DNA from: Flavobacterium sp. UBA7680
GTDB taxonomy: Bacteria > Bacteroidota > Bacteroidia > Flavobacteriales > Flavobacteriaceae
DNA: 62,573 nucleotides
Reading direction: 5' to 3'
NCBI RefSeq assembly: GCF_002482975.1
Contig: NZ_DLHA01000030.1
Span: 1 to 62,573 of the forward strand
A program made the position numbers and the translations under genes. A model generated the notes under the pieces. That model saw only the letters and a list, made by a program, of their open reading frames with translations. It was not told where the DNA came from and ran no database searches. Positions 25,120-34,767 of the stretch are shown piece by piece (positions within the stretch are counted from its first letter, which is position 1; each line of letters begins with the position of its first letter).

Positions 25120-28100
25120 TTAAAATTGTACGTTCGCTCCAAGCATAAAAGTTCTTGCTTGTGGATAAACACCTCTATCTACACCAAATACCTGACCTCC
25201 AATTTCTGGATCATATCCTGTATATTTTGTAATAGTGTATAAGTTCTCACCAGTTAAGTAGAAACGAATTCTGTCTGCCCCAATTTTAGAAGAAAGATCA
25301 ACTGGAAGAGTATATCCTACCTGAACGATTTTCAAACGAGCATAATCACCGCTTTCTAAATAAAAATCAGACATTTTGCTGAAGTTACCATTACCATCAT
25401 TATTAGCAAGTCTTGGGTAATCATTTGAAGTTCCTTCTCCTGTCCAACGACCTAATGCTTCTGTTTGATAGTTAGCATTCAAGATATCTAATCTGCGTAA
25501 TCCTTGGAAGATTTTGCTTCCAGCAGCACCTTGAACAAATGTCATAAAATCAAATCCTTTGTAATCTAAGTTTAATGTTAAACCGAAAGTGTATTTAGGA
25601 ATACTTGTTCCTAAGAATTGTTTATCTGCATCAGAAATAGATCCGTCACCATTGTTATCAACCCAACGGAAATCGCCTGGTTTTGCATTTGGCTGGATTA
25701 AACCACCTGCTCCATTTTTATAAGCGTTAATCTCTGCTTGGTTTTGGAAAATACCTGCAGTTTTGTATCCATAGAATTCATTGTATGAATGACCAACTTG
25801 AGTTCTTGTAACAGGTCCCATAGATTGGAAAGAAGCATCTCCAATAATAAAGTCATTATCTTTTCCTACGTAAGTAATTTCATTTTTCAAGTAAGCCACG
25901 TTTCCGTTAACACCTAAATTAAAATCACCAAGTTTTTTCTTCCAACCTAATTCAAATTCAATACCGCTGTTGTTCATATCAGCAACGTTAGCCCATGGCT
26001 GCTCAGCAACTCCAACATATCCAGGAATTACAACTGGTCTTAAGATACCTGTTGTTTTCTTTTTGTAGAAATCTAATGTTACTGTGAAATCATTAAATAC
26101 TCTTGCATCAAGACCAATACTTGCCTGAGAAGTCTCTTCCCATTTCAAATCAGGGTTATCAAGAGTTACGTTAGCATAACCTGTTGTAATTGAACCAGTA
26201 TTTCCAAAAGAATAGTTATAACCTCCAGATACTAATGAAATATATCTAAAATCAGCAACCTGGTCATTACCTACAATTCCGTAACCTCCTCTAAGTTTTA
26301 ATGAATTTACAGCATTATTTTCTTTCCAGAAACCTTCTTTTGAAACAACCCATCCTAAAGAGAATGATGGGAAAACTCCAAATTTATGATTTTCTCCAAA
26401 ACGAGTAGATCCATCACGACGAATAACTCCAGTTAAAAGATATTTCTCCATATAATCGTAGTTTATACGACCAAATAAAGAGGTTACTTTGTGCTGAATA
26501 AAATCATCTGTAGCACTGTTTCTATCAGCTTGTGGTATATCAAATTTGAAAGATGCATCTTTATAGCTTGTAACAGGTAAACCAAACATTGTAGCTCCAA
26601 CGTATCCACCAATATTATCAACATAAGATCCTTGTCCAGCTAAAACGCTTAAGTTATGATCTCCAAATTTGTTAGAGTAAGTAAGAACGTTTTCAATATT
26701 CCAGTTGAATGATTTATTGTTATTTTGGTAATAACTGTTTTTAAGAACATTCACGTTTGAACTTAAGAAATATACAGGAGTAAATCCTTGGTCTCCCCAA
26801 TAAGAAAGTTTACCACCAAGTGTAGATCTAACTTTTAAATGTGGAGTAATAGCAGCTTCTAAATAAGCATTTCCAACGAAATCATCAGACCATCCATATC
26901 TTCCTAATCTTGTTTGGATGTATCCAAGTGGGTTTGTCATCTCCTGACCAACTACGCTTGAAATTCCATAAGGATTTCCGTTAGCATCACGAACTACAGG
27001 GTTTGTAGAATATGGAGCTGAATTTGCAACAGTTGGATCAGTAACTACAAGTGGAGTTAATGGATCTAAGTTGATAGCAGAGCTTAAAGGCCCCCCAAAC
27101 TCACTGTTTGTATTTCCAATTCCAACAGTCTTTTGTCTTGTATATCCAAAAGTTTGTCCAAATGTGAAATATTTAGAAATCTTGTGAGTAGAGTTTAAAC
27201 GGAAATTCTTTTTAGTATAATTAGAAATTTCTGTAGCAACAATACCTTCTTGATCCTGAATACCAAATGAAGCATAGAAAGTAGAAAATTCTCCACCACC
27301 ACTAATACTTAATTCGTGTGTGTATCTGAAAGCGCTGTCATTAAAAATAGCATCTTGCCAGTTTGTTCCTTTTCCAAATGCAGCTGGATTAGAGTAAAGA
27401 ATCCCTCCGCCATCAGCAACTGATTTTTCGTTCATTATTGTAGCATACTCTGTAGCATTCAATAAATCTAATTTTTTTGCTGGAGAAGATACACCAGCAA
27501 AACCATTATAGTTTACTGTAATTTTACCCGCCTTACCTTTTTTAGTAGTAACTAAAATAACCCCTGTGGCAGCACGTGTACCATAGATTGCAGCAGAAGC
27601 AGCATCTTTAAGCACCTCGATAGACTCTATGTCTGATTGGTTTAAGTAACCAATTCCACCAGCATCAACAACGTTACCGTCAACAACCCAAAGTGGGTTA
27701 TTTCCACCGTCTCCAAACGTTGTAATACCACGTACACGTATTGTAGATCCTGAACCCGGCTGACCTGAACTGGAAGCGATTGTTACACCGGCAACACGAC
27801 CTTGTAAAGCCTGTTCAACTCTACCATTTGGTACTTTCTCTAAATCAGCAGCTTTTACGCTTGAAATTGCACCAGTAACTACTGCTTTCTTTTGAGTACC
27901 GTAACCAACTACTACAACCTCATTTAATGATTGTGATTCTGGTTTTAATTGAATTGTAATTTTTGTTCTTCCGTTTACAGCTTCAGTAACTGTAGTGTAT
28001 CCTATAAAAGTAACTGTCAAAACTCCGTTTGAAGGTACTTGTATTTGGAATTTCCCATCAAAATCTGATGCGGTCGACTTTGTTGTACCTTTAAGGACAA

Positions 28101-28230
28101 CTGTTGCGCCCGGAACCGGCATTCCACTTTCATCGTTTATCATTCCATTTACTGTGACATCCTGAGCCACAGCTATAACCGAGAATAACAAAGACGAAAC
28201 ACAAAAAATAAGTAATTTTGTTAATTTCAT
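25120..28230 (-). CDS. SusC/RagA family TonB-dependent outer-membrane transporter
   Basis: A 1036-residue SusC-type importer. Order: signal peptide (ending VIAVAQ), carboxypeptidase-D-like regulatory domain (~23-105, the GMINDESGMPVPGATVVLKG region), the SusC signature region SLNEVVVVGYGTQKK, the TonB plug (~115-230, RGITTFGDGGNNPLWVVDG), and the 22-strand barrel ending in FMLGANVQF. It would import glucan oligosaccharides with TonB energy. No anti-sigma-interacting N-terminal extension is present, so control by an ECF sigma/anti-sigma pair is unlikely; the divergent regulator at 28576 is the better candidate. First gene of the operon. Confidence 0.95.
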   Translation of the reverse strand: MKLTKLLIFCVSSLLFSVIAVAQDVTVNGMINDESGMPVPGATVVLKGTTKSTASDFDGKFQIQVPSNGVLTVTFIGYTTVTEAVNGRTKITIQLKPESQSLNEVVVVGYGTQKKAVVTGAISSVKAADLEKVPNGRVEQALQGRVAGVTIASSSGQPGSGSTIRVRGITTFGDGGNNPLWVVDGNVVDAGGIGYLNQSDIESIEVLKDAASAAIYGTRAATGVILVTTKKGKAGKITVNYNGFAGVSSPAKKLDLLNATEYATIMNEKSVADGGGILYSNPAAFGKGTNWQDAIFNDSAFRYTHELSISGGGEFSTFYASFGIQDQEGIVATEISNYTKKNFRLNSTHKISKYFTFGQTFGYTRQKTVGIGNTNSEFGGPLSSAINLDPLTPLVVTDPTVANSAPYSTNPVVRDANGNPYGISSVVGQEMTNPLGYIQTRLGRYGWSDDFVGNAYLEAAITPHLKVRSTLGGKLSYWGDQGFTPVYFLSSNVNVLKNSYYQNNNKSFNWNIENVLTYSNKFGDHNLSVLAGQGSYVDNIGGYVGATMFGLPVTSYKDASFKFDIPQADRNSATDDFIQHKVTSLFGRINYDYMEKYLLTGVIRRDGSTRFGENHKFGVFPSFSLGWVVSKEGFWKENNAVNSLKLRGGYGIVGNDQVADFRYISLVSGGYNYSFGNTGSITTGYANVTLDNPDLKWEETSQASIGLDARVFNDFTVTLDFYKKKTTGILRPVVIPGYVGVAEQPWANVADMNNSGIEFELGWKKKLGDFNLGVNGNVAYLKNEITYVGKDNDFIIGDASFQSMGPVTRTQVGHSYNEFYGYKTAGIFQNQAEINAYKNGAGGLIQPNAKPGDFRWVDNNGDGSISDADKQFLGTSIPKYTFGLTLNLDYKGFDFMTFVQGAAGSKIFQGLRRLDILNANYQTEALGRWTGEGTSNDYPRLANNDGNGNFSKMSDFYLESGDYARLKIVQVGYTLPVDLSSKIGADRIRFYLTGENLYTITKYTGYDPEIGGQVFGVDRGVYPQARTFMLGANVQF

Positions 28231-28575
28231 TTTTCTAAAAATTTTGGTTAATTAATTAGTAATTTGATGCAATAATAATGTTATTTTTTTACTATCAACA
28301 TTTAAATTTCATTACAAAAACACATCAAACTAAAATTTTATACATTACAAAAACACATCATTTTTTTTATAAATAACTAATATAGTGATATTTAAAAACA
28401 AAAAATAAGATGTTATGAAAATGTTAATTGAAAAAATAAACACTACAATTATATAAGATTGCTTATTTTTATAAACGAAATGCTTTTCTACAACGTGATA
28501 GTAGAGGAAATATGCTCGTAAATACCTAAAAACAAACAACTTAGAATCCAAAAAACAAATTAAATCGAATAATTA
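28231..28575. promoter_or_regulatory. Divergent control region of the glucan locus with an 18-base direct repeat
   Basis: This 345-base AT-rich gap separates susC (minus) from its presumed regulator (plus). It contains two exact copies of CATTACAAAAACACATCA at 28310-28327 and 28343-28360, 33 bases apart start to start (about three helical turns). They lie 80-130 bases upstream of the susC start, where an activator would be expected to bind. A near match to the -7 box on the minus strand (TTAGTTTG) lies between the two copies. No reading frame of note. Confidence 0.55.
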
Positions 28576-31446
28576 ATGAAATTAACAATATCATATTTTT
28601 ATATTACTTTTTTTACATTATTCACAATTGCCATTTTTGGGCAGGTCAAAAACATCGGATTGCCTGATGTAAGAAATTACAAGCGTAATGAATATAAAGG
28701 AGGAACCCAAAACTGGAATATTGATCAGGATAAGAATGGAAATTTATATTTTGCTAACAATAATGGTCTTTTACAGTTTGACGGCTCTTCATGGAAAAAA
28801 TATCCACTGCCAAATTTAACTTCTGTACGATGCTTAAAGATTGATAACTCAGGAAAGATATATGTGGGAGGTTATAATGAATTTGGATATTTTCAGCCAG
28901 ATAATAAAGGAAAACTCAAATACACATCACTTTCTAAAAAAGTGGATAAGAATAAAATCAAAATCATTGACTTTATATGGAAAATTCATTCCATAGACAA
29001 CCAAACCGTTTTTCAATCTTTTGCAAGAGCTTATATCTTTAAAGAAGGAAAATTATCAATATTAAAAGCTCCAAAACGTTTTCAATTCTCATTTGTAGTA
29101 AATAATAAACTTTATTTTCAAGATGAAGGAAAAGGAATTTTAGAATATAGAAACGGAAAACTTTATCCCCTGCCAAATACTACCAGTTTAAATAACACAG
29201 AGATTTGGGCAATGTATTCTATAGGCAAAAACAAAATCTTAATTATTACACTAGAAAGAGGTTTATTTATTTACGAGAACAATACCTTAACACAATGGAA
29301 TACGGAAGCTAATAATTTTGTAAAACGAAACAATGCGCTTGGAGGTGTTCTCATAAACAATAAATTTATTGTTTTGAATTCGGTTTTGGACGGAATTGCT
29401 ATCTGCGATTTTGACGGTAAAATTATCCAGCATATTAATAGAAAAAAAGGCCTGCAAAACAACACGGTTTTAACTTCTTTTATTGACAACAAAAACAATC
29501 TTTGGCTTGGACTAGACAATGGTATTACTTACGTTAACGAAAGTTCTCCATTTACTTATTTCGGATTTAGTTATGACATTAGTACCGTTTATGCATCCGT
29601 AGTTCATCAGGGTAATTTATATGTTGCAACCAATCAGGGTGTTTTTTATCATGCCTGGAATAACAGTTTTAAGGAAGATGTTTTTAAACTTGTTGAAGGT
29701 ACAACTGCCCAATCATGGAACGTACAGGTTATCGACGATGAATTAATTTGTGCCAACAACAGAGGGGCATTAATAATTAAAGGAGGAAGAGTTACTAATA
29801 TTATAGATTCAAAAGGGTATTTTGGATTTAAAAAAATCCCAAGCCATCCCGGTTTCTATATTGGTTCAAATTATGATGGATTTGCCATTTTTGAGAAAAC
29901 AGCAAACGGATTTTCATTTAAAAATCAAGTCGCAGGATTTGATAAATCATCAAATAGTTTTGAACTTGATCAATCTTATTTATGGCTTAAAAAAGACGAA
30001 TCCATATATAAAATGTCTTTAAGCAATGATCTGACAAGATTTTCAAGCATCAAAAAAATTGATCACTTAACAACTCAGTTTAAGAATATAGGAAGTCTTC
30101 AAAAAATTGATGGTAAAATATACTTCCAAACAAACAATCATTTTTATAAATATTCTTCGGAACAGGAAATATTTTATGAAGACAAAAAACTAACCAGTCT
30201 TTTTAAAAATATTCCAGTCATAAATGCACTAAGTGAGGATTCGCAATCTAATCTTTGGTATGCTTATGATGAGTCTTTAGGAGTTTTAATGAAGCAGAAT
30301 AATGGTTATAAAAACATTGTGGCACCATTTTCTAACCTAACCGGTAACTTGGTCACTAATTATCTTTCGGTAAATACGATTGACTCTAAAAATATCTTTA
30401 TTGGATTAACAGATGGTTTGGCGCATTACGATTCTGAACTTCTAAACAATTTTGTAACGAAACCAAAAGCATTCGTTCGCAGCTTTTCATTTCCGGGTGA
30501 TACCATAATTCTTGGAAATAATCAAAACAGAACCGAAAACATACGGATTCCTTATTCGTCTAATCATGTTCGTTTTACTTTTTCGTCACCTACCTATGAA
30601 AACCTTGAAAACGTGCAGTTTTCTTATCAATTAGAGCCTTTTGATGAAAAGTGGAGCAATTGGTCAACCATTTCAATTAAAGAGTACACAAACCTTCGTG
30701 AAGGTGATTATGTGATGAATGTAAAAGTGCGAAATAGTTACGGAGTTCAATCTGAACCATCAACAATTTCATTTACAGTTTCTCCGCCTTGGTACAGACA
30801 CTTCTTGGCTTTTATGTTTTATTTCATCGTTTTAATAATTGCCATTTATGTAATTTCTAGTCGAATTAAAATGAAAATTAGAAAGAATAAGTATTATGAA
30901 ACTATTGAGCAGCGAAGACTTTATCTGGAAAAAGAATCAAGAATTAGACAGGAACAATATGATCTTGAAAAAGAAATCGAAAAATTAAAAAACGACAAAC
31001 TGCAAATTAAGATTTTAGCAAAAGACAAGGAACTAGTCAACAACTCTTTGCAGGTAGTAAAAAAGAATAAAATCCTAAACGGAATTATTCACAAATTGAA
31101 AGAAATTGATGTCGAAGCGTTAGACGACTCTACTAAGTTTCAAGTAAGCAAACTAAACAAGAGTATTGTAAAAGAAGTAAATACAGATAAAAGCTGGAAA
31201 GATTTAGAAAAACACATCAAGAATGTTCACTTTGAGTTTTTAAAACGTTTAAAGGAAAAATATCCAACAATTTCTCCTCGCGAACTCGATTTATCGACTT
31301 ATTTATTAATGAATATGTCTACCAAAGAAATTGCCGAAATCATGAATATTTCAACCGGAGGAGTAGAATTAGCCCGTTATCGTTTGAGAAAAAAACTCGG
31401 ATTAAATAAAAAGGAAAACCTTATTGGGTTTTTAATGAGTATATAA
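28576..31446 (+). CDS. Membrane-spanning regulator: beta-propeller, triple-tyrosine domain, LuxR-type HTH
   Basis: A 956-residue protein. Order: signal peptide (MKLTISYFYITFF...IFGQ), propeller repeats in the periplasm (~25-650; NWNIDQDKNGNLYFANNNGL is a typical blade), a Y_Y_Y domain (~665-740; FSYQLEPFDEKWSNWS), one membrane helix (~742-762), a coiled coil (~770-850) and a C-terminal helix-turn-helix (~899-950; SPRELDLSTYLL, MSTKEIAEIMNISTGGVELARYRLRKKLGL). There is no histidine kinase, phosphoacceptor or receiver domain, so it resembles a hybrid two-component sensor with the kinase removed. It probably senses oligosaccharide in the periplasm and controls the divergent susC operon directly. 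Confidence 0.87.
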   Translation: MKLTISYFYITFFTLFTIAIFGQVKNIGLPDVRNYKRNEYKGGTQNWNIDQDKNGNLYFANNNGLLQFDGSSWKKYPLPNLTSVRCLKIDNSGKIYVGGYNEFGYFQPDNKGKLKYTSLSKKVDKNKIKIIDFIWKIHSIDNQTVFQSFARAYIFKEGKLSILKAPKRFQFSFVVNNKLYFQDEGKGILEYRNGKLYPLPNTTSLNNTEIWAMYSIGKNKILIITLERGLFIYENNTLTQWNTEANNFVKRNNALGGVLINNKFIVLNSVLDGIAICDFDGKIIQHINRKKGLQNNTVLTSFIDNKNNLWLGLDNGITYVNESSPFTYFGFSYDISTVYASVVHQGNLYVATNQGVFYHAWNNSFKEDVFKLVEGTTAQSWNVQVIDDELICANNRGALIIKGGRVTNIIDSKGYFGFKKIPSHPGFYIGSNYDGFAIFEKTANGFSFKNQVAGFDKSSNSFELDQSYLWLKKDESIYKMSLSNDLTRFSSIKKIDHLTTQFKNIGSLQKIDGKIYFQTNNHFYKYSSEQEIFYEDKKLTSLFKNIPVINALSEDSQSNLWYAYDESLGVLMKQNNGYKNIVAPFSNLTGNLVTNYLSVNTIDSKNIFIGLTDGLAHYDSELLNNFVTKPKAFVRSFSFPGDTIILGNNQNRTENIRIPYSSNHVRFTFSSPTYENLENVQFSYQLEPFDEKWSNWSTISIKEYTNLREGDYVMNVKVRNSYGVQSEPSTISFTVSPPWYRHFLAFMFYFIVLIIAIYVISSRIKMKIRKNKYYETIEQRRLYLEKESRIRQEQYDLEKEIEKLKNDKLQIKILAKDKELVNNSLQVVKKNKILNGIIHKLKEIDVEALDDSTKFQVSKLNKSIVKEVNTDKSWKDLEKHIKNVHFEFLKRLKEKYPTISPRELDLSTYLLMNMSTKEIAEIMNISTGGVELARYRLRKKLGLNKKENLIGFLMSI

Positions 31447-31450
31447 AAGA

Positions 31451-31481
31451 AAAAAGGCCTTCTGTTACAGAAGGCCTTTTT
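31451..31481. terminator. Bidirectional terminator between the PUL regulator and murF
   Basis: A perfect 14-base stem (31451-31464 with 31468-31481) with a 3-base loop has A-runs on one side and T-runs on the other. It lies between the stops of two convergent genes, 4 bases after one and 2 bases before the other. Confidence 0.9.
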
Positions 31482-31483
31482 GT

Positions 31484-32770
31484 TTACGAAATATATTCTA
31501 AAGTTCTCTCGAGAGCCATTCCCCTCGATCCTTTTATCAAAATAGTATTATCTTTAAATTGAGTTGTTTTTAAATAAGCTGCGAAAGCATCAAAAGTTTC
31601 AAAAAACTGAATCGTATCACTCGAAATTTTATTTTCATAAAATGATTTTCCAATCAAATAACAAAGTGATTCTTTTTGATTTGCTAAAGAATCTACAATC
31701 AGTTTATGTTCCTGCGGACTTTCATCTCCTAGCTCAAACATATCGCCCAGAATCATAATTTTATTTTGATTCTCCAATTGAAGGAAATTCGCAATTGCAA
31801 CTGCCATACTGCTTGGGTTTGCATTGTAAGCATCCAAAATAATTTGATTAGAACCTTTATTCAGTAATTGAGATCTGTTATTTTCCGGAATATAATTTCC
31901 TATTCCATGTTTTATCGCAGCGTCTTTTACTTTAAAGTATCTTCCAATTGCAGTAGCAGCATTAATATTATTCGCGTTATAAAGTCCAATTAAATGCGAT
32001 TCTACTACAAAATCATTGTAGTCAATCACTACAAAAGGATTAGCCTTTATGTCTTTAATTTTTAAATCTGCATTTTCTTTATTTATTCCAAAAGTGAAAG
32101 ATTTTATGCCGTTTGATTTTTCAATTTGAATCGCATCTTCAAGATTAACAAAAGCAATTTTATTGTTTTTTGCTAAATATTGATACATTTCGCTTTTTCC
32201 TTCAATAACACCTTGAACACCTCCAAAACCTTCTAAATGTGCTTTTCCAAAATTGGTTATATAACCAAAATCAGGCTGGGCGATTTCACACAAAAATTCA
32301 ATTTCTTTTTTGTGATTTGCTCCCATTTCAACAATTCCAATCTCTGTTTCTTTTGTAAAAGAAAGCAGTGTTAAAGGAACTCCAATATGATTATTTAAAT
32401 TCCCAATAGTAGCTTTGGTTTTAAATTTTTGAGACAAAACAGCATTTATCAATTCTTTTGTCGTCGTTTTTCCATTACTTCCTGTAAGCGCAATAATAGG
32501 CAATTTTAAATAAGCACGATGAAATTTTGCAAGTTCCTGAAGCGTTTCTAAGCTATTATTTACCAAGATCGTTCTATCGTCAATAAAATAAGATTCGTTG
32601 TCAATAACAACATATAGAGCACCTAAATCAAGCGCTTGTTTAGCAAAAGTATTTGCATCAAAATTTTCGCCTTTTATAGCAAAAAACATAGAATCTTTTT
32701 CAATTTTTCTAGTATCTATTGAAAGAGATCTGCATTTTAAAAACAAGTTATGAATTTCCTGAATATTCAT
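31484..32770 (-). CDS. murF: UDP-N-acetylmuramoyl-tripeptide--D-alanyl-D-alanine ligase
   Basis: A 428-residue Mur ligase that adds D-Ala-D-Ala to the UDP-MurNAc-tripeptide in the last cytoplasmic step of peptidoglycan precursor synthesis. The ATP loop is ALTGSNGKTTTKE, followed by GNLNNHIGVPLTLL, the VEMGANHKKEIEFL segment, and ILDAYNANPSSM in the C-terminal domain. An N-terminal substrate domain (SIDTRKIEKDSMFFAIKGENFDA) is typical of MurF rather than MurE. It stands alone between convergent and upstream genes; gldJ lies 98 bases upstream on the same strand with a terminator between. Confidence 0.93.
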   Translation of the reverse strand: MNIQEIHNLFLKCRSLSIDTRKIEKDSMFFAIKGENFDANTFAKQALDLGALYVVIDNESYFIDDRTILVNNSLETLQELAKFHRAYLKLPIIALTGSNGKTTTKELINAVLSQKFKTKATIGNLNNHIGVPLTLLSFTKETEIGIVEMGANHKKEIEFLCEIAQPDFGYITNFGKAHLEGFGGVQGVIEGKSEMYQYLAKNNKIAFVNLEDAIQIEKSNGIKSFTFGINKENADLKIKDIKANPFVVIDYNDFVVESHLIGLYNANNINAATAIGRYFKVKDAAIKHGIGNYIPENNRSQLLNKGSNQIILDAYNANPSSMAVAIANFLQLENQNKIMILGDMFELGDESPQEHKLIVDSLANQKESLCYLIGKSFYENKISSDTIQFFETFDAFAAYLKTTQFKDNTILIKGSRGMALERTLEYIS

Positions 32771-32796
32771 TTATAACACTTTAAATTATAAAAATA

Positions 32797-32851
32797 AAAA
32801 AATTCCAAATTCCAAAATCTGAATTTTCAGTATGGAATTTGGAATTTTTTT
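32797..32851 (-). terminator. Terminator downstream of gldJ
   Basis: An 18-base AT-rich stem (32797-32814 with 32833-32850; AATTCCAAATTCCA paired with TGGAATTTGGAATT) is flanked by A and T runs, so it can work on the minus strand after gldJ. It lies 18 bases after the gldJ stop and suggests that murF is transcribed separately. Confidence 0.7.
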
Positions 32852-32868
32852 ATTGAGTTTTTTAAACT

Positions 32869-34560
32869 TTAGTTTCTTGGTGATTTTCTTCTTTCAGTTT
32901 TAGCACCTACTCTAGACATTGCACATCTAAATCCAATGTAATCAGTTGCCATATCCTGAGGGAAATATCTTCTTTGAGCTGGATCTAACCAGTAAGCTCT
33001 ATCTCTCCAAGATCCTCCTTTGTAAACTCTTACTTTATCATCGATTAAAGTAGTACGTTTACTAGAGTTATCATATTTTCTAATCATTTTACCTAAACTA
33101 TCAACTGTAACGTTATGTTTAGGAGAATTGTACATTGCCTGATCAGCTTTAGGTCCAGATTCAGACTCTCCAAAGTCAAAGAATCTTGAAGATTGTTTAT
33201 CTCCGTCTCTATAGTTGATGTTATCGCTTGTACTGAAATTTTGTCTTAAGTAAGTTTCTTGTTCGTCAACCGGAACCTGAGCAATTTCTCCAGGAAGGTT
33301 TCTTGCAATCACTTTACCATTACTTAAAGTATCGTATTTAATTGAAGTAGTCGAAACGATTTCAATTTTACCATCTTTACCAATTTTGTTTTTAGCATAT
33401 TGATTTCCTCTGTAGTAGTTAAAATCATTTGCTTCATTATCAATAATAGGTCTGTAAACATCGGCAACCCATTCTGCTACGTTTCCTGCCATATCGTATA
33501 ATCCGAAATCATTTGCAGCATAGCTTTTTACCTTATTTGTAATATCAGCACCATCATCAGACCAACCAGCAATTCCACCGTAATCACCGTTTCCTTGTTT
33601 AAAGTTAGCCAATTGATCACCTTTATTTTTACGTTTAGCTGAACGAGTATAATCTCCAGACCAAGGATATTTCTTTTGTCCTTTGTAAATGTTATATTCT
33701 CTTTGTCCAACATCTGCAGCAGCGGCATATTCCCATTCTGCTTCAGTAGGAAGTCTGTATTCTGGTAAAATTACACCAGAAGAACGTTGTGCATAAACAT
33801 TATGCTCTTCAGGTACAACACCATCTTTTCCTGCTTTTGGTCTTCTTCCAGCTGGATTTTTCTTTAAAACTAACTCTTCGTTTCCACCATAAGTAGTAGT
33901 TGGAGAAGCTAAGTAAGTTTCTGTATTAAATAAGCTTTCTGCACTAACATCTTGTGTTTTAGCTCCTTTTTTAAGATATCCGTTTTTTTCTAAAACAGCC
34001 TCGTTTACACGGTCTGTTCTCCATTTACTAAATTCAACAGCCTGAATCCAGTTAACACCAACTACAGGATAGTCAGCATAAGAAGGATGTCTTAAATAGT
34101 TATTAGTCATCGTTTCGTTGTAACCTAAACGATTTCTCCAAACTAAAGTATCTGGCGATGCTCCTTCGTAAATATTTTTGTAATTTTCTTCTGTTGGAGG
34201 AAAAACTTTTTTCAACCACTCAAGGTATTCTAAGTACATACCATTCGTAACTTCAGTTTCATCCATATAGAATGATTGAACGTGCTGTTGAGTTGGTGTG
34301 TTATTCCAATCGTGCATAACATCATCCTGTACTTTACCCATAGTAAACGTACCTCCTTCAACAAAAACTAAACCAGGTCCAGCTTGTTGTTTTTTCCCAG
34401 CATTTCTAGCAGCTGTTCCGTTCTGACTATCTACATCCCAGCCAGTTGCTCTAGAAGCGTGACTCGAACTCGATTTTTTGCTACAACTAGCCGTGCCCAA
34501 CATCAATACCATTGACATCATTAATTGCAAGACTACAATTTTGTTTACTTTCATACTCAT
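32869..34560 (-). CDS. gldJ: Gliding motility lipoprotein GldJ
   Basis: A 563-residue lipoprotein (lipobox Cys26, LGTASCSKK) with a formylglycine-generating-enzyme/sulfatase-modifying fold: FVEGGTFTMGKVQDD, MDETEVTNGMYLEYL, YRLPTEAEWEYAA, DMAGNVAEWVADVY and the ending RVYKGGSWRDRAY...YIGFRCAM. GldJ keeps this fold without its enzymatic role and is needed for gliding and type IX secretion in F. johnsoniae, where it stabilises GldK and forms helical bands. The length and the neighbouring porU and porV agree. Starts at ATG 34560; an ATG two codons later (MKVNK) is equally good. Divergent from porU. Confidence 0.95.
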   Translation of the reverse strand: MSMKVNKIVVLQLMMSMVLMLGTASCSKKSSSSHASRATGWDVDSQNGTAARNAGKKQQAGPGLVFVEGGTFTMGKVQDDVMHDWNNTPTQQHVQSFYMDETEVTNGMYLEYLEWLKKVFPPTEENYKNIYEGASPDTLVWRNRLGYNETMTNNYLRHPSYADYPVVGVNWIQAVEFSKWRTDRVNEAVLEKNGYLKKGAKTQDVSAESLFNTETYLASPTTTYGGNEELVLKKNPAGRRPKAGKDGVVPEEHNVYAQRSSGVILPEYRLPTEAEWEYAAAADVGQREYNIYKGQKKYPWSGDYTRSAKRKNKGDQLANFKQGNGDYGGIAGWSDDGADITNKVKSYAANDFGLYDMAGNVAEWVADVYRPIIDNEANDFNYYRGNQYAKNKIGKDGKIEIVSTTSIKYDTLSNGKVIARNLPGEIAQVPVDEQETYLRQNFSTSDNINYRDGDKQSSRFFDFGESESGPKADQAMYNSPKHNVTVDSLGKMIRKYDNSSKRTTLIDDKVRVYKGGSWRDRAYWLDPAQRRYFPQDMATDYIGFRCAMSRVGAKTERRKSPRN

Positions 34561-34767
34561 TCTTAGGTGATAAATTTAGGTGCTGCAATATAATAATTAA
34601 CATTTAATTAGCAACATCTGTTCTAATAATTTTATTTAGCTGTTTTTTACCAGAAAATAACCTATAGTTACGAACGCAAAAATATACTTTTTATTATTTA
34701 CTGTAACATGAAATACTATATTTTTACTTACTAATTTTATTTTAATTAAATTTCGGTTTTTAAGCTA

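Noticed and set aside
28345..28551. 68-codon frame upstream of the PUL regulator
   Set aside because: AT-rich translation dominated by Phe, Ile, Tyr and Lys with no fold features; it overlaps the presumed control region of susC.
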